A stretch of 60,240 nt of DNA from Clostridium sulfidigenes (GTDB lineage: Bacteria; Bacillota; Clostridia; Clostridiales; Clostridiaceae). The stretch lies in NCBI RefSeq assembly GCF_000732635.1, contig NZ_JPMD01000030.1, positions 1 through 60,240 of the forward strand, written 5' to 3'. How positions within the stretch are numbered: position 1 is the stretch's first letter; every line of letters starts with the position of its first letter. A program made the translations under genes and the position numbers. This document shows positions 45,737 to 53,608 of the stretch, piece by piece. The notes under the pieces were generated by a model that was not told the DNA's origin, did not search any database, and saw only the letters and a program-made list of their open reading frames with translations.

Positions 45737-46096
45737 TTAATGCTTTTGTCTAACTCCAATTTTCACGCCATTTGGATCATGTATAAAGATATATTTTTCC
45801 ATAGGCCCATTAATTATTTTTATATTTTGCTCCTCTAATTTTCTTACAGCTTTATTGAAGTCATTTACATTAAATACAATAGAAACATTTGAACCATTGA
45901 CTTTTTCTACCCCTGTAAAATTATTTGGATATTCTATTAATTCAATAATTCCATCCTCTTCATCCTTTAAGAAAACAATGTGTATTCCATCTGGAGTATC
46001 TATTCTTTGCATTTCTTTTAACTCTAAAATTTCTTTATAAAACTTTTCTGACTTTTCTAAATCTGCTACTGCTATCGTAACCATTTCTAAATTCAT
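45737..46096 (-). CDS. VOC (glyoxalase/dioxygenase) superfamily protein
   Basis: 119 residues: beta-alpha-beta-beta-beta units with EMVTIAVADLEKSEKFYKEI and the C-terminal FIHDPNGVKIGVRQ, the usual VOC end. Possible metal ligands include Glu in GIIELIEYP, but the typical first His is replaced (MVTIAV), so lyase activity is uncertain. Substrate unknown. Single gene. Confidence 0.8.
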   Translation of the reverse strand: MNLEMVTIAVADLEKSEKFYKEILELKEMQRIDTPDGIHIVFLKDEEDGIIELIEYPNNFTGVEKVNGSNVSIVFNVNDFNKAVRKLEEQNIKIINGPMEKYIFIHDPNGVKIGVRQKH

Positions 46097-46233
46097 AAAT
46101 ACTACCTCACTTTATTAACTTTACATCTACTACGATATATTTATAATATCCTCTTTATTTATATATTTTATATTAATAGCCTTTATATAATATTACACTT
46201 TATTTACATAAAAATCCTACTATAATCTTTTAG

Positions 46234-46905
46234 TTATTCAACAGTAATCTCTAAATAACTAATCACATTCTCATATAAATAATCTTTCATAATTCCATAG
46301 GTAGGATCATAATATGTTCCACTATAATAAACCATAAGATGGTTCTTTTTATTTCCTCGGACATTAATTATGCAACATTTAGGGAACTTTACTTCTCTTC
46401 CCCTTGTATAAATAAATTTATCTGAATGAGCTATACCGTAATAATCTAGTGCCTCAATGACTTTGCTTATACTTGCCAGACATTTATTACTGTGCATAAC
46501 ATTTATTATTTCATCAATAGGTAATCCAGTTAACATAGCAATGCATGTTTGTCCACAAAGCCCCTTATCTGGTTGCTTAACATATTCTATGCTATCAATC
46601 TTTCTTATAGGGTTTTCCTTGCTATATAGACTATCGAAATTAATTCTAGTTAATCCCTCAATTATCTCAAATTTAACACAGACTTCATTCACCGAGCTTA
46701 TTTTATTCAAAACTGACTTTACAATTGGAATGTAATAAACGCCTTTTCCCTTTGGCATCAACCTACACTCAAAAGATACATCATTAATGATTACCTTAAC
46801 AGGTATCATCCCTTTTACTTTGCATGTTTCCCATACATTAAAAGGAATAGATATAAATGTTCTATTACTCTCTTTAAAAAAACTAGAGTTAAATGAATAT
46901 CTCAT
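46234..46905 (-). CDS. DUF1905-like / C39-like cysteine peptidase fusion
   Basis: 223 residues. The N-terminal part (about 1-95, RTFISIPFNVWETCKVKGMI, ECRLMPKGKGVYYIPIVKSV) looks like a DUF1905-type beta-barrel. The C-terminal part (about 108-223) looks like a papain-fold peptidase of the C39-like type: GLCGQTCIAML (oxyanion Gln and catalytic Cys), NHLMVYY (His) and YYDPTYG (Asp). All four catalytic positions are present. No signal peptide. Start at ATG 46905 after GTGAGG; a TTG two codons earlier is the alternative. Function unknown; single gene near the RiPP-like cluster. Confidence 0.7.
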   Translation of the reverse strand: MRYSFNSSFFKESNRTFISIPFNVWETCKVKGMIPVKVIINDVSFECRLMPKGKGVYYIPIVKSVLNKISSVNEVCVKFEIIEGLTRINFDSLYSKENPIRKIDSIEYVKQPDKGLCGQTCIAMLTGLPIDEIINVMHSNKCLASISKVIEALDYYGIAHSDKFIYTRGREVKFPKCCIINVRGNKKNHLMVYYSGTYYDPTYGIMKDYLYENVISYLEITVE

Positions 46906-47227
46906 AATCAAACCTCACATTTTTTTTATTTTTACATCTAGATATAAACTAGCAATATACATATTATGTATTTTTCCCTTTTTTATCATATTCATCATGA
47001 TTGAAAACAGCATATTATCCTATTTTCTAAATATTCATATCCTAATTTAAATAACCAGTTAACTTCAAATATTTCACTAGTATAGTTCAATTATACAACA
47101 AAAATTATAAAAATATTAACTATATATAAATAGATTATATAATTGTATTAGTAATAAATATGTTAGAAAATCAAGTTACTTTACATATAGGTAAAAATTT
47201 TATTTATATATAAGGAATATTAATTTG
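46906..47227. other. AT-rich intergenic region
   Basis: More than 300 bases between the DUF1905-C39 gene and the end of the peptide cluster, very AT-rich. Only the promoter of the 46905 gene (minus strand) is expected here; I see no gene, riboswitch or repeat. Confidence 0.5.
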
Positions 47228-47261
47228 AAAATCCCTTGGAGTATTTCCAAGGGATTTTTAA
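47228..47261 (-). terminator. Terminator of the peptide cluster
   Basis: AAAATCCCTTGGA/TCCAAGGGATTTT stem with short loop, T-rich on both sides; 45 bases beyond the decayed MFS gene. Confidence 0.8.
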
Positions 47262-47305
47262 GTTCAATGTTACATAATTTTTTAATATTTTTTAAATATA
47301 CTCTT

Positions 47306-47707
47306 AGATTATAGCTATTTCTAATTTCTTTGAAGATGAACTAGTTAAAATTTCAAATATAATGGATAATACTATTATTATTGTGCTTACTATTGCTACA
47401 CATATATAAACTGGAATTTTATCTAAGTAATATTCCAAAGACTATTTGCCCTAAAGGAGTAGCTGCTACTGGTAGAGTACCTAAAACAGATTATACTCTC
47501 CCCATCATAAAGTTAGAAGTCTCTTGCTGTAATATCGTTCCCAGTAGTATATTGTTAATTCCACTTAATAAGTCTAATAATACCATCATCTTCTTTCCAT
47601 CAAACTGGGCCTATCTGCAAAACTCCAGCGAAAGAGCCTAAAATTGACACAAAGCCTCCAAAAACTAGAAGTGAAAAGTTTTTTTGATTTAATAATTTAA
47701 TATTCAT
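47306..47707 (-). pseudogene. Decayed MFS transporter gene (paralogue of the upstream exporter)
   Basis: Minus-strand relic. It starts ATG 47707 with MNIKLLNQKNFSLLVFGGFV, closely matching the neighbour's MNFKLLKQKNFLLLMLGKLV. After SILGSFAGVLQIGPV comes a stop, then in another frame DGKKMMVLLDLLSG, then a jump to ILQQETSNFMMGRV, a stop, SVLGTLPVAATPLGQIVFGI, a frameshift, and LLDKIPVYICVAIVSTIIIV. So the middle of the gene (most membrane helices) is deleted and at least two stops and two frameshifts are present. It overlaps the end of the intact MFS gene by 11 bases. Confidence 0.8.
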
Positions 47708-49070
47708 TTTGATTTACATCGTATGATACTTCTGGTTGAGATAATATTAATTCTTCATCATTTATTACAGGCTCATTATCATCATAATAACTTTTTTTAT
47801 TTGAGTTATCTACAATAGTAGTTTCATCACTATTCCATAAACTTTTTCTAAATATCATACTACTTATAAAATATATTAATGAAGTTAACGCTAAACATAT
47901 CCAAGCCTCTATCTTATCAAATAAAAATCCGAATATCATCTGACCGACAGGCATAGCTGCAATTGCTAACGAAGATAATACAGTTCCTACTCTTCCCATA
48001 AGAGGTAAGGGTACCTGCTGTTGAAACATAATTCCTGATGCCATATTTCCTAAAGATATTATTAATCCTATAATGAATGTAATTCCTATTAAGCTAATAT
48101 ATGGTACTATATTATTATTAAATAAATCTAAATATAATGATGATGGTATTATAGCCATAAATGCAACTAATATAGATGTAATAAAAATATCTAGAAATAA
48201 TATTTTACCTACACTAAATTTTTTAGAAATTCTACTCATCATAAAAGGTGATATAATCGCAGATATTACAAGTATAGATTCTAAAAGTCCATATTGATAA
48301 TCAGTTACTTTTAGTATTTCTTTTGAAATAAAGGCTAACCCTATGGAGCTTATAGGTGCAAAAGCGAAATTTGCTATACACGCAAAAGAAATTACAGTAA
48401 TCATTATTTTTTTACTTTTTATAAACTTAATCCCTTCTAAAAAATCATTGAAAAAAATATTTGCATTGACTTTTTGAGGTTTTTTGTTTAATTTAGGTAT
48501 ATCTATAAACATTTCACTTATGGCTGATAAAATAAAGCTTATAGAATTTACAATTAATATCGCAAGTATACCATAAATTCCAAATAAAACTCCTGCTATT
48601 GCCGGAGCCATTAAATTACCTATATTTAGTATAAGAGAATTTATTCCATTAGCATCTACTAGGTCCTCTTTATTTGCAATACTTGGTAATACTGTAGTAA
48701 TAGTAGGCTGAAATAATAAGGATATAAATGATAATAAAACTACAAGCACATATATGCTACCTAAAGATAACTTTCCATTAATCATAAATATAATTGCATA
48801 TATTCCAATAAGTAGTCCACTAAGCATATCTAAACCAACTATTATTTTTTTTCTGTCAAACCAGTCAACAAGAACCCCAGCCAGTGGTCCAATGATAATT
48901 TTAGGTACTAACGTTATGGCTAAAACTGATGCAAATTTAGCTGCTGAGCCTGTAATTTTTAATACATATAAAGATAATGCAAATCCTTGCATTTCGCTTC
49001 CTACAAGAGATACTAATTTTCCTAGCATTAATAATAGAAAATTCTTTTGCTTTAAAAGTTTAAAATTCAT
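47697..49070 (-). CDS. MFS exporter of the peptide cluster
   Basis: 457-residue major facilitator superfamily protein with about 12 helices. The loop DWFDRKKIIVGLDMLSG after helix 2 is the MFS motif A region; QQQVPLPLMGRVGTVLSSLA is in the second half. The type resembles macrolide-efflux (MFS_3) exporters. The acidic cytoplasmic tail (DNSNKKSYYDDNEPVINDEE) is long. It follows the radical SAM gene by 44 bases, so it probably exports the mature peptide product or confers self-protection. Confidence 0.85.
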   Translation of the reverse strand: MNFKLLKQKNFLLLMLGKLVSLVGSEMQGFALSLYVLKITGSAAKFASVLAITLVPKIIIGPLAGVLVDWFDRKKIIVGLDMLSGLLIGIYAIIFMINGKLSLGSIYVLVVLLSFISLLFQPTITTVLPSIANKEDLVDANGINSLILNIGNLMAPAIAGVLFGIYGILAILIVNSISFILSAISEMFIDIPKLNKKPQKVNANIFFNDFLEGIKFIKSKKIMITVISFACIANFAFAPISSIGLAFISKEILKVTDYQYGLLESILVISAIISPFMMSRISKKFSVGKILFLDIFITSILVAFMAIIPSSLYLDLFNNNIVPYISLIGITFIIGLIISLGNMASGIMFQQQVPLPLMGRVGTVLSSLAIAAMPVGQMIFGFLFDKIEAWICLALTSLIYFISSMIFRKSLWNSDETTIVDNSNKKSYYDDNEPVINDEELILSQPEVSYDVNQNEY

Positions 49071-49114
49071 AACTTCTTTTCTCCCTTAATCTTTTATTAA
49101 ACAATAGTTCGAAA

Positions 49115-50398
49115 TTATATAATATTTAATTCTTTAACAAGATTACGCTTAATATCACTATAAATTTCTAGTCTAATTATATCCCAGAAGTCCTTTCCAA
49201 TCTTATGTTTAGCAACACAGACATTTTTATCTTTATAACGTTTAAGGTAACATCCACCTAAACATAGTGGAAGTCTATTACATGTTTTACAGTTTTCATT
49301 ATCTAATGCAGATGTAGATCTAAATTTATAAAATTCTGATTCATTTTTTAAGAATAACTTGCCTGCTTTACCTATACTACCAAAATTAAATCCTTTTTCT
49401 GCGCACATTTGACATGGTGTTATTGTACCATCTGGTTGAACTGTAATAGAATTAATAAAACTACCTTCACATATTTGAAATTGTTTTCTAGAAAATTTAA
49501 AGTTAAATCCTTTATCAATTGCTATTCTATAAAGAGGAAACAAATCCACATCTTCTATGTTTTGAAATATATTGCATATATTTACTATTATTTTGTTTCG
49601 CTTATTTTTAGGTATTAAATCAAATAGTTTTGGAATAGATTCTGCATTATTCTGATCTACGTTTATTCTTAAATATAACGGAATATCTTTATCTGCTATT
49701 TTATTTATATTTTCTAGTATTTTATCAAATGTACCACTACCATCCGCTAATGGTCTTTTTTTATCATGAAATTCTCTGTAACCATCTAATGTTATTTGAA
49801 TTCTTTTCATGTTAAACATATCTAGGTCACTAATATTTTCATCATTGAACAAATAACCATTTGTAGTCATTGTTGAGCAATAATTACAACCTTCATTTTC
49901 ACATATATCCTTAAAAATTTTAGTCATTTTTTTAATTTTTTCAAATTGAAGCATTGGTTCTCCACCAAACCAACATACTTGTAATGTATTAACTTCTTTA
50001 GAAATTCTTTTAACAAAATCAATTAGGTTTTCAATAGTTTTATCACTAATATAAGAATTTTTACGCTCTTCAAAGCAATAAGAGCATCTGAAATTACAAT
50101 CTAATGTTGGAGAAATAATCAATATAAATCTTCTATCTTGATATTTTGTCTTATTAAAAAGATATGTAATTTTTTCAAACTCATCTAGATTATCTTCTAT
50201 TACAATTCCATTTTTAATAAAAATCTTTAATACTTCAGCTTCATTAATAGAATACTTTTCTTTATTTATATTATTTAATATGTTTTCTATACAATCTCTT
50301 TTAATATCATCATATAGTACATATTTTCTTGATATAGTATTATAAATAGCATGCTTATTGTCAATATCTAGTTTCATATTATAATTTGATAATTTCAT
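49115..50398 (-). CDS. Radical SAM/SPASM peptide-maturation enzyme
   Basis: 427 residues. An N-terminal domain of about 75 residues (KHAIYNTISRKYVLYDDIKR) may bind a leader peptide (RRE-like). The radical SAM core has CNFRCSYC (Cys101, 105, 108) and WFGGEPML. The C-terminal SPASM region has Cys310, 329, 332, 370, 373, 379, 383 and 394 for auxiliary Fe-S clusters. Such enzymes install thioether or C-C links in RiPP precursors. Candidate substrates are the three small peptides upstream, above all the one ending FCCW. Confidence 0.85.
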   Translation of the reverse strand: MKLSNYNMKLDIDNKHAIYNTISRKYVLYDDIKRDCIENILNNINKEKYSINEAEVLKIFIKNGIVIEDNLDEFEKITYLFNKTKYQDRRFILIISPTLDCNFRCSYCFEERKNSYISDKTIENLIDFVKRISKEVNTLQVCWFGGEPMLQFEKIKKMTKIFKDICENEGCNYCSTMTTNGYLFNDENISDLDMFNMKRIQITLDGYREFHDKKRPLADGSGTFDKILENINKIADKDIPLYLRINVDQNNAESIPKLFDLIPKNKRNKIIVNICNIFQNIEDVDLFPLYRIAIDKGFNFKFSRKQFQICEGSFINSITVQPDGTITPCQMCAEKGFNFGSIGKAGKLFLKNESEFYKFRSTSALDNENCKTCNRLPLCLGGCYLKRYKDKNVCVAKHKIGKDFWDIIRLEIYSDIKRNLVKELNII

Positions 50399-50468
50399 GT
50401 AATACCAACTCCTTATAATAAAAAATTTTAAACAAATTTCATTAAATCTATTATGGTATTATAAATTT

Positions 50469-50509
50469 ATTTTGCAAATTTATTAGTTTATTAAATGAAT
50501 TTGTAAAAT
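50469..50509 (-). promoter_or_regulatory. Inverted repeat upstream of the radical SAM gene
   Basis: ATTTTGCAAATT (50469-50480) and AATTTGTAAAAT (50498-50509), 11 of 12 complementary, 17 bases apart. A minus-strand TTTACA lies in it. Possible operator or promoter for rSAM-MFS after the terminator-like hairpin. Confidence 0.4.
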
Positions 50510-50556
50510 AAACCTATACTGCTTTATTAATATTTAAACCTTTTTAGGTTATATAA

Positions 50557-50589
50557 TTTAGGAGCATTTATGACTAAATGCTCCTAAAT
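50557..50589 (-). terminator. Hairpin between peptide A and the radical SAM gene
   Basis: TTTAGGAGCATTTA/TAAATGCTCCTAAA near-perfect stem with a short loop, 16 bases after peptide gene A, followed by a moderately T-containing stretch. It should cause partial termination, giving more precursor than enzyme. Confidence 0.7.
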
Positions 50590-50604
50590 ATATCTTGCAA
50601 ATAA

Positions 50605-50787
50605 TTACCAACAGCAAAAACTATTAGCTTGTTGTGCTGCTGCTTCTTCATCTACAAATAGATCCAATCCTTCATTTTGAATAGCATTTGCTAATTCCTC
50701 AGATGTAATTACAACCTTTCCATCTTCAACTTTATACATGTCCTTACCTAAAGCTACAACATTTTTGTTTTCCATTTTGTTTTCCAT
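50605..50787 (-). CDS. Candidate RiPP precursor A (ends F-C-C-W)
   Basis: 60 residues: an acidic leader (KVEDGKVVITSEELANAIQN, EGLDLFVDEEAAAQQAN) and a short C-terminal core NSFCCW. EELANAI and the acidic hinge are typical of leader peptides; the two terminal cysteines fit thioether formation by the radical SAM enzyme. It resembles, from memory, clostridial Cys-containing radical SAM precursor families, but I cannot verify which. AAGGGGGAAAATCAAA precedes ATG. Confidence 0.75.
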   Translation of the reverse strand: MENKMENKNVVALGKDMYKVEDGKVVITSEELANAIQNEGLDLFVDEEAAAQQANSFCCW

Positions 50788-50853
50788 TTTGATTTTCCCC
50801 CTTAAAATTTAAAAATTTAATTTTTATATAATAATATAAAATTATTACCTTAA

Positions 50854-51030
50854 TTAATAAGTATCTGGTTCATAAAGGCCAGTACTTGCAGAGTTAGCTT
50901 TTTCATATTGAAATAAATTAGCTTCCTCATTTCTATTGATTGATACCAATGCTTCAAGTTCTTTGAGTCTATCTTCTTTTTCATCTTTAAATACTTCTCT
51001 ATCTATTGGATATATATTTTCTTTTTTCAT
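50854..51030 (-). CDS. Candidate precursor or accessory peptide B
   Basis: 58 residues, starting MKKENIYPIDREVFKDEKED and ending ANSASTGLYEPDTY; charged in the first half, no Cys, three Tyr in the last third. The ATG at 51030 follows TGGAGGATATTATC (the upstream TTG is in the binding site). It lies 20 bases after peptide gene C. Could be a second modified peptide (Tyr/Asp/Pro-rich end) or a small accessory protein. Confidence 0.65.
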   Translation of the reverse strand: MKKENIYPIDREVFKDEKEDRLKELEALVSINRNEEANLFQYEKANSASTGLYEPDTY

Positions 51031-51050
51031 GATAATATCCTCCAATACTC

Positions 51051-51212
51051 TTATCTACTACCTGGAAGTCCAAAAATTTCAATTCCTATTCCTGGTCTTT
51101 CTTCTTTTGAATTAATATCTAACGAAGGATCTTGTATTTCTAAATCTTTTAAATTTCCATTTTCGTCTTTTTCAATTTTTATGTCAATTTTTCTTTTTTT
51201 ATCATTTTCCAT
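51051..51212 (-). CDS. Candidate precursor or accessory peptide C
   Basis: 53 residues. A highly charged N-terminal two thirds (MENDKKRKIDIKIEKDENGN) and a C terminus ERPGIGIEIFGLPGSR, hydrophobic and Gly/Pro-rich, with no Cys. GGGGGGAGATATC precedes the ATG at 51212. It is the first of three small genes in a row. The contrast between charged front and Gly-rich tail is like a leader plus core. Confidence 0.65.
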   Translation of the reverse strand: MENDKKRKIDIKIEKDENGNLKDLEIQDPSLDINSKEERPGIGIEIFGLPGSR

Positions 51213-51236
51213 GATATCTCCCCCCTTTTCAAAGTA

Positions 51237-51809
51237 TTAATCTCCTAATTTATAAGGTGCTAAAATACTTATAAACCCATAAGTATCAGAAGATTCTAAA
51301 TTTTCTAGGGACTGATATTTGATAAATAGCTCATCCAATTCTTTCTTAAATTCTGCCATTTTTTCTTCATCAGCTTTGATGAAAAAAGCTTTTATTTTGT
51401 GAGGCTTATCGCTATATTTATTGATATTTATTATGATATCTCTAGTTAATGATGCAAAATGTTGTGCTGATAGTTCCGCATTTTCCTTCCCATCATTATC
51501 CTTACAGTTATCTTTTAGATAATTTAGTATTTCTACATCTGTAGATGCTAAATTATAGGTTTTTTCTAATTTACCTTCGATAATTTTTTTATCTGTTATC
51601 TTAATAAGATTTGCTTCTATAAGCCTTTGAATATAGAGTTGTATTGAAAAACTTGGTACATTTAATTCTTTAGATATTTCTTTTACGGTCTTTGAGCCAG
51701 AGAGTAGTATTAGAAGAATATCGAAAGCTTTACCATTTAATATATCTTCTTTAAGCTTATCTTCTTCATTTATTAGGGATATATCATATATGCAAGGAAT
51801 ATCACTCAT
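51237..51809 (-). CDS. Winged-helix (ArsR/MarR-like) protein of the cluster
   Basis: 190 residues. Residues about 25-90 form a winged helix: LLILLSGSKTVKEISKELNV, SIQLYIQRLIEANLIKITD, ending KTYNLAST. The C-terminal half is helical (EKMAEFKKELDELFIKYQSL). Probably a DNA-binding regulator of the cluster. Start at ATG 51809 after GGAGGTTGTGGT. It lies 27 bases after the M16 gene. Confidence 0.75.
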   Translation of the reverse strand: MSDIPCIYDISLINEEDKLKEDILNGKAFDILLILLSGSKTVKEISKELNVPSFSIQLYIQRLIEANLIKITDKKIIEGKLEKTYNLASTDVEILNYLKDNCKDNDGKENAELSAQHFASLTRDIIININKYSDKPHKIKAFFIKADEEKMAEFKKELDELFIKYQSLENLESSDTYGFISILAPYKLGD

Positions 51810-51836
51810 ACCACAACCTCCATTCATTAATTTAAT

Positions 51837-53108
51837 TTAATTTAATTTAAGTAATGAAATTACTTGATCTACATCACAGTTTCCGATAGCTGCTAATCCC
51901 ATCTTTTCTTCTACAAATATATCTTGTACTGTATTATATAAGCTTTCATTATTTATTTTTTTAATGTTTCTTATTTCTTGTTCTAATGAAAATAGTTGGC
52001 CATTAGAGGAACATTTACCCAAAAATTTTAATTGTGATGTTAAATCATCTAAATCTAGTAAGGTTCTTGTTTCAAGTACTTTTTTTACTCTATTAATTTC
52101 TTTGTCTGTAAACCCTTCATTTTTAACTTTATGAAATTCATCCATCATGATTTTTACTACTTCATTTACTGATTCATTTTCACAAACTGCTGTAAATCCA
52201 AGGGTACCTCTATTTTCATAAAAACTTGTGAATGCCCCTATGCTGTAAGCGAGGCCTTTTTTCATTCTTATTTCTTGAACTAATCTTGATTCTAAACTAA
52301 CATCACCTAGTATTTTGGCTATGATATCTATGTTAGTTCTCTCTGCATCCATGTATGATGGAGTTCTAAATCCTATAGATATTGCAGTACTTTTCCCACT
52401 TCTATTGGAGTTGAAATAGATACCAGGTTCACTATCTACTATTTCCTTATACTTTCTAGTCTGGGTATCTTCCCATCTAGTAAAATTTTCTTCAATTATA
52501 TCTAAGGTTTTTTGATAGTCTATACCTCCTACAATTACAAGAGTTGTATTTTCAGGAGTATAGGAATCTTTTACAATGTTTTCCAAATCATCAGATTTAG
52601 CATTGTTTACATTTTCAATATTACCTACAATTATTCTTCCGACCCCAACATTTCCCCAAAGAGATTGACTAGTTCTTTCTTTTATTTGATTAAATGAAGA
52701 GTAGAAGGATATAGTTTCTTGAGTTACAACCTTTTTTTCATTTTCTATAAGTTCCTTAGTAAATGTTTTATTATCTATTACTATTGTAGATAATGTTTCT
52801 ATACATTTTTCTAACATATTAGATAATCCAGTAAAATAATATGAAGTTGTTTCCTTGGTAGTTCCTGCATTATATACAATGCCTTCAGATGATACTTCAT
52901 TTATTAACTTTTTAAACCTTGGATTATTATCATTTTCTATATTTATCATTAAATGCTCTATTAAGTGAGATAATCCATTTTGCTCATCACTTTCATGTTT
53001 GCTTCCTTGTTTTATCCAGATACCACAAGCCATAGTTCTAACATGAGGTATTTTATGCATTATAACTCGTAGTCCATTTTCTAGATAAACACTCAATATA
53101 TCATACAA
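51837..53108 (-). CDS. M16 family zinc peptidase
   Basis: 423 residues, single-copy two-domain M16 (insulinase-like) peptidase: inverted zinc motif HLIEH (His48, Glu51, His52), probable third ligand Glu124 in ENEKKVV, then the substrate-binding half with AYSIGAFTSFYENRG. No signal peptide, so cytoplasmic. M16 peptidases process leader peptides in several RiPP systems; here it may cut the cluster's precursors or the pro-peptide. TTG start after GGTAGGTGATAATAA. First gene of the operon. Confidence 0.85.
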   Translation of the reverse strand: MYDILSVYLENGLRVIMHKIPHVRTMACGIWIKQGSKHESDEQNGLSHLIEHLMINIENDNNPRFKKLINEVSSEGIVYNAGTTKETTSYYFTGLSNMLEKCIETLSTIVIDNKTFTKELIENEKKVVTQETISFYSSFNQIKERTSQSLWGNVGVGRIIVGNIENVNNAKSDDLENIVKDSYTPENTTLVIVGGIDYQKTLDIIEENFTRWEDTQTRKYKEIVDSEPGIYFNSNRSGKSTAISIGFRTPSYMDAERTNIDIIAKILGDVSLESRLVQEIRMKKGLAYSIGAFTSFYENRGTLGFTAVCENESVNEVVKIMMDEFHKVKNEGFTDKEINRVKKVLETRTLLDLDDLTSQLKFLGKCSSNGQLFSLEQEIRNIKKINNESLYNTVQDIFVEEKMGLAAIGNCDVDQVISLLKLN

Positions 53109-53140
53109 TTATTATCACCTACCACCTTAGGTTTTTATTT

Positions 53141-53160
53141 TGTAAGTATTTTTGTTTACA
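53141..53160 (-). promoter_or_regulatory. Dyad 1 downstream of the M16 promoter -10
   Basis: TGTAA-N10-TTACA (extended TTGTAA/TTACAA, 53140-53161), beginning five bases after the -10. Proposed operator. Confidence 0.65.
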
Positions 53161-53165
53161 AATAC

Positions 53166-53194
53166 AGATTATCACGATTCTAAAGATTTGTAAA
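53166..53194 (-). promoter_or_regulatory. Promoter of the M16-RiPP operon
   Basis: Minus strand TTTACA (53194-53189), 17-bp spacer, TAATCT (53171-53166). Flanked by two copies of the TGTAA-N10-TTACA dyad. Confidence 0.65.
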
Positions 53195-53208
53195 TAGATT
53201 TTTTTACT
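53189..53208 (-). promoter_or_regulatory. Dyad 2 over the M16 promoter -35 (one mismatch)
   Basis: TGTAA (53189-53193), ten bases, TTACT (53204-53208), overlapping the -35. It starts exactly 48 bases from dyad 1, the same spacing as at the pro-peptide promoter. Confidence 0.5.
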
Positions 53209-53307
53209 TTTTTTATTTTAATATTCAAGTTCATATTTAATACTGTATGAAATCCTTGATTTTATATAAATAATTTATAAAAAATAAAATTAGTATACCT
53301 TTGATTT

Positions 53308-53487
53308 TTATTTAGGAAGACCTTCTCCGGGTTCTTCTGTCATTGGAAATATACCATGACTAGTGTCTAACCTATCCATACTAATATTATCAACATTATT
53401 GACCACCATATTTCTATTACCTTGATATAAGCCGATGAGTGTAAATAATCCCATCATTATTGATAAAGATATTATTGTTTTTTTCAT
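53308..53487 (-). CDS. Quorum-sensing pro-peptide candidate (RRNPP signal precursor)
   Basis: 59 residues: Lys-Lys then a hydrophobic export segment (IISLSIMMGLFTLIGLY), a polar linker (QGNRNMVVNNVDNISMDRLD), and a C terminus TSHGIFPMTEEPGEGLPK. This is the build of Phr/PapR/NprX-type precursors that are secreted, trimmed and re-imported as a short peptide. AAAAGGAGAGGATTAAA precedes ATG 53487. It is divergent from an HTH-TPR receptor of the RRNPP type, the usual partner arrangement. Mature signal unknown but probably from the last ten residues. Confidence 0.75.
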   Translation of the reverse strand: MKKTIISLSIMMGLFTLIGLYQGNRNMVVNNVDNISMDRLDTSHGIFPMTEEPGEGLPK

Positions 53488-53539
53488 TTTAATCCTCTCC
53501 TTTTTATATAAATAACTTAATGTAAACTCTAAAGTTTAA

Positions 53540-53559
53540 TGTAAGCATTAGTTTTTACA
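53540..53559 (-). promoter_or_regulatory. Dyad 3 downstream of the pro-peptide -10
   Basis: TGTAA (53540-53544), ten bases, TTACA (53555-53559), five bases after the -10, matching the layout at the M16 promoter. Confidence 0.65.
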
Positions 53560-53564
53560 ATTAT

Positions 53565-53593
53565 AATTTACCATATTATGTATTGATTGTAAA
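53565..53593 (-). promoter_or_regulatory. Promoter of the pro-peptide gene
   Basis: Minus strand TTTACA (53593-53588), 17-bp spacer, TAAATT (53570-53565). Confidence 0.65.
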
Positions 53594-53608
53594 GCTTTTA
53601 TTTTACAA
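53587..53608. promoter_or_regulatory. Dyad 4 over both divergent -35 elements
   Basis: Perfect TTGTAA (53587-53592), ten bases, TTACAA (53603-53608). It covers the -35 of the pro-peptide promoter (minus) and of the receptor promoter (plus), so one bound dimer could control both. Confidence 0.7.

Noticed and set aside
47381..47641. 86-residue plus-strand frame
   Set aside because: It lies antisense to the decayed MFS gene; the minus strand shows clear homology to the neighbouring MFS protein, the plus strand none.
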